Position numbers and translations under genes: made by a program
Shown: piece by piece, positions 6,245 to 8,047 of the stretch
Layout of the letters: every line of letters starts with the position of its first letter
Numbering within the stretch: position 1 is the stretch's first letter
Notes under the pieces: generated by a model
Database searches by the model: none
Seen by the model: only the letters and a program-made list of their open reading frames with translations
What the model was told of the DNA's origin: nothing
Origin: Deltaproteobacteria bacterium
GTDB lineage: Bacteria > Desulfobacterota > Syntrophia > Syntrophales > UBA2192
NCBI GenBank assembly: GCA_026388445.1
Contig: JAPLJU010000088.1
Span: 1-8,047 of the forward strand
DNA: 8,047 nucleotides
Direction of reading: 5' to 3'

Positions 6245-7141
6245 ATGAAAAGATCGGGTATCATCTCCGCCGGACTCATCGCCTTTGCCACTCTCTGTCT
6301 ATTGTGAATATCCTACTGGGCCGAGCCCGTGAGGCTTGCACTTCTGGGTCCGCCACAGGAAGCGGCGAAGACGCCTGAAAAACCCTTTCTAACCCTCAAC
6401 GTCGAGGGAGGAACGGCAACCCTGACCGGGATCCTGCCCGACGATGACACAAAATCCAGGATCACCGGCCAGGCCGTCAGGGTGTATGGCAGGGCCAATG
6501 TGGTTGACCGGGTCAGGGTTGAAAGCTCCGTCGCCCGGGAACCCTGGATGAAGGCGGCTCCCTCGATCATCACGTCCGCCGCCCGCAATGTCCAAAACGC
6601 AAGGGTCGAGATTGACAAGGACTCCGTCAGAGTCAGCGGCAACGTCACAAGCCAGAAGGTGAAAAATAAGATCCTGCGCAGTGTTGCCGGGGCCTCCCGG
6701 GGCCTCAAGGTCCAGGACGGGCTTATCGTGGGGAATGGGGCTGTCATGGCTGCCGCCCCTGTCAAGGCGCCCGCAGGTACCGTTAAAGCGCTTGATCAGA
6801 AGATCACAGGCAAGCTCTCACGGTTCAACTTCAACACCGCGGCGATGACACCTCAGGGCATAAAAGTCCTCGATGAGGTCGCCGTCATCATCAACGGCAC
6901 ACCCGGCGTCCCGGTTGATATTTCCGGTCATACCTGCTCGATGGGCCCTTCGGATTATAATCTCTCCCTCGGCAAACGCCGCGCCGATGCTGCGCGAAGA
7001 TATCTGATCGAGAAAGGCGTCAGGGCCGAACGCCTGACGACCATCAGCTACGGTGAGACCCGCCCCATCGCGGACAACGAAACCCGCGAGGGCCGTCAGA
7101 TTAACCGTCGAACCGAGTTCCACGTCAAGAAAGGAGAATGA
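6245..7141 (+). CDS. Membrane-anchored BON-BON-OmpA protein with in-frame TGA at codon 21
   Basis: Probable cell-envelope protein that binds peptidoglycan through a C-terminal OmpA domain. Read from ATG 6245 it starts MKRSGIISAGLIAFATLCLL, a basic then hydrophobic signal/anchor segment. TGA follows at 6305-6307, then the same frame continues ISYWAEPVRLALLG and stays open to 7141. Two BON-like units follow (about 49-92, ending NVVDRVRV; and 107-162). An OmpA domain covers about 185-298, with GHTCSMGPSDYNLSLGKRRA (228-247) and EGRQINRRTEF near the end. The usual Asp of GHTD is Cys231, while the Arg pair at 245-246 is kept. The gene-finder-style alternative is GTG 6329 (270 residues), which would lack export signals and has no ribosome-binding site. 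The TGA may be a real nonsense mutation, a sequencing error or recoding such as selenocysteine. The downstream domains look intact, so if it is a pseudogene it is a recent one. The layout resembles TM-BON-OmpA proteins such as mycobacterial ArfA. Confidence 0.8.
6305..6307 (+). other. In-frame TGA interrupting the signal/anchor segment
   Basis: Counting from ATG 6245, codon 21 is TGA and lies between hydrophobic ATLCLL and ISYW. TGA is the normal stop of the GYD, lipid kinase, hydrolase and OmpA-like genes in this window, so a reassigned code is excluded. A single base change from TGC/TGT (Cys) or TGG (Trp) would restore the frame. A short GGGC/GCCC hairpin lies about 12 bases downstream, but I see no convincing bacterial SECIS element. 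Confidence 0.85.
7131..7136 (+). promoter_or_regulatory. Ribosome-binding site of the coiled-coil gene, inside the OmpA-like gene
   Basis: AAGGAG within the last codons of the OmpA-like gene lies eight bases before ATG 7145. Stop (7139-7141) and start are 3 bases apart, so the two genes are probably translationally coupled. Confidence 0.6.
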
Positions 7142-7144
7142 GGT

Positions 7145-8047
7145 ATGACGACCATCATCACGCAAATGTTCCTTTGCCTGTTATTGGCCGCAGCGATCGG
7201 CTTCGTCGCAGCCTGGCTTCTCCGGAACGTGCACTGGTCGAAAGAACTGGCCGAGACCGAGGCCCGATGGAGCGAAAAGGTAAGGGCCCTTGAACTCGAG
7301 CGCTCGAGCCTTCAGTCTTCCCTTGGGGATGTCAAAGCGCAGATCGCGGAGGGGGACAGGAAGATCCAGGCCGTCCAGTCCGAGATGGTCGCAAAAACAA
7401 GCACGATGGCCAGACTGGAGGCGGAACTGGGCGCTACAGGTAAGAAGCTCTCCGAAGCCGGAAAGGAACTTGAGGCGCTTCGGGGGCGACTCCTGGAACT
7501 GGAACCTCTCCCGGGACAGTTGAAGGATCGCAATGGCGAGATCGCCCGGCTCGGTACCCGTATCACTGATCTCGAATCCTTCCCGGCCCGCCTGCAGGAA
7601 AAGGAAAAAAAGCTTCGCGAAGTGGAAGAACGCTTCCAGCGGGAGATCGGCGAGAAGGTGTCGGAGGTTGCGGGTCTCAAGAAAAAGATCGCCGAATTCG
7701 AGTTTACAAAGCTGCAGCTCGAGGAGAAGGACAAGCGTCTCAGAGAGATGGACGCCTTGCTCACGGCTTCCGCACGCGAGAAGGAGATGGAGGTTCAGAC
7801 CCTCAGAAAACGCGTCTCTGAACTCGAGCTCCAGGCAGGACAGATTGAGGAAAAAGACAAGAGGATCAAAGAGATGGATGCCCTCCTGGAGTCCGCTGTC
7901 CACGAGAAAGACGGGCAGATCAAGATCCTGGAGAGACGCATCACCGAGCTCGAGCCCCTGCTGGAACAGCTCGAAGACAAAGACAGCATGCTCAGGGAAC
8001 TCAATATGAGCCTCAAGGCCGCTACCCGTGAAAAAGACGAGCAGATC
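7145..8047 (+). CDS. Membrane-anchored long coiled-coil protein, partial (C-terminus outside window)
   Basis: Unrecognised protein; 301 codons are visible and the frame is open at the right edge. The N-terminus TIITQMFLCLLLAAAIGFVA is a single hydrophobic membrane segment (about 5-26), followed by WLLRN and then charged heptad-rich helix from about residue 32 onward. From residue 150 it consists of 42-residue units starting at 150, 192, 234 and 276, each opening with a version of LEEKDKRLREMDALL and ending near ELE-x-L-x-x-Q. A shortened earlier unit with ELEPLPGQ occurs around 118-149. Expected topology is one membrane anchor with a long rod-like coiled coil, on the periplasmic or cytoplasmic side. 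The ATG at 7145 is 3 bases after the OmpA-like stop. The pairing suggests a joint envelope role; this is inference. Some TM-coiled-coil proteins of this style end in a helix-hairpin-helix domain, which cannot be checked here. Low-complexity helices make family assignment risky. Confidence 0.85.
   Translation, partial: MTTIITQMFLCLLLAAAIGFVAAWLLRNVHWSKELAETEARWSEKVRALELERSSLQSSLGDVKAQIAEGDRKIQAVQSEMVAKTSTMARLEAELGATGKKLSEAGKELEALRGRLLELEPLPGQLKDRNGEIARLGTRITDLESFPARLQEKEKKLREVEERFQREIGEKVSEVAGLKKKIAEFEFTKLQLEEKDKRLREMDALLTASAREKEMEVQTLRKRVSELELQAGQIEEKDKRIKEMDALLESAVHEKDGQIKILERRITELEPLLEQLEDKDSMLRELNMSLKAATREKDEQI
7592..8047 (+). repeat. Tandem 126-base coding repeats (42-residue, six-heptad units)
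   Basis: Units begin at 7592, 7718, 7844 and 7970, an exact 126-base spacing; the last is cut by the window edge. The second and third units are most alike: EEKDKRLREMDALL versus EEKDKRIKEMDALL, then E-K-rich helix and RVSELELQ versus RITELEPL. Similarity is visible in DNA as well as protein, pointing to internal duplication. Confidence 0.8.

Noticed and set aside
6305..6345. Selenocysteine-insertion (SECIS) hairpin after the TGA
   Set aside because: Only a four-base GGGC/GCCC stem and an overlapping AGCC/GGCT stem are seen. Neither shows the clear bulged-U and GU-loop pattern, so Sec is kept only as a low-probability option.
6245..7141. TGA read as tryptophan by a variant genetic code
   Set aside because: Four genes in the window (GYD, lipid kinase, hydrolase, OmpA-like) end with TGA at the expected family length.
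7181..7903. A 240-codon minus-strand frame rich in Leu/Phe
   Set aside because: Antisense of the Glu/Lys/Leu-rich coiled-coil gene; its composition is exactly what reading that gene backwards gives.

Overview
The window looks like chromosomal DNA from a GC-rich Gram-negative bacterium. The supporting evidence is an OmpA-type peptidoglycan-binding protein, an RpoD-type sigma factor, strong AAGGAGG ribosome-binding sites and the standard code (TGA ends several genes). A deltaproteobacterial (Desulfobacterota, Syntrophus-like) source is my best guess from the overall style. It is inference, not something the sequence proves.

Layout. Positions 1-5711 hold six genes, all on the minus strand. In transcription order they are an alpha/beta hydrolase (5711-4866), a YegS/diacylglycerol-kinase-type lipid kinase (4830-3883), a GYD-domain small protein (3775-3491, followed by a hairpin), a gap of about 425 bases, a nitroreductase-family protein (3065-2400), a compact RpoD/SigA-like sigma factor (2382-1282) and the first 406 codons of a family X DNA polymerase with a PHP domain (1218 to the left edge). 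Positions 5712-6244 form a gene-poor divergent region. It carries a strong hairpin just upstream of the hydrolase and a candidate promoter for the plus-strand genes. Positions 6245-8047 hold two plus-strand genes: a BON-BON-OmpA protein, and a membrane-anchored coiled-coil protein that runs off the right edge.

How the genes may work together. The nitroreductase, sigma factor and PolX genes are closely spaced and probably co-transcribed, mixing transcription and DNA-repair functions with a flavoenzyme. The hydrolase and lipid kinase are 35 bases apart and may share a role in lipid metabolism. The OmpA-like and coiled-coil genes are 3 bases apart, and the second gene's ribosome-binding site lies inside the first. 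They look like a translationally coupled cell-envelope pair.

Most notable points. The OmpA-like gene has a textbook start (strong ribosome-binding site plus hydrophobic N-terminus) but an in-frame TGA at codon 21, inside its membrane/signal segment. The downstream coiled-coil gene has an exact 42-residue (six-heptad) internal repeat. I found no CRISPR array, tRNA, rRNA, insertion sequence or clear defence system, and nothing I can call a previously undescribed system with confidence.
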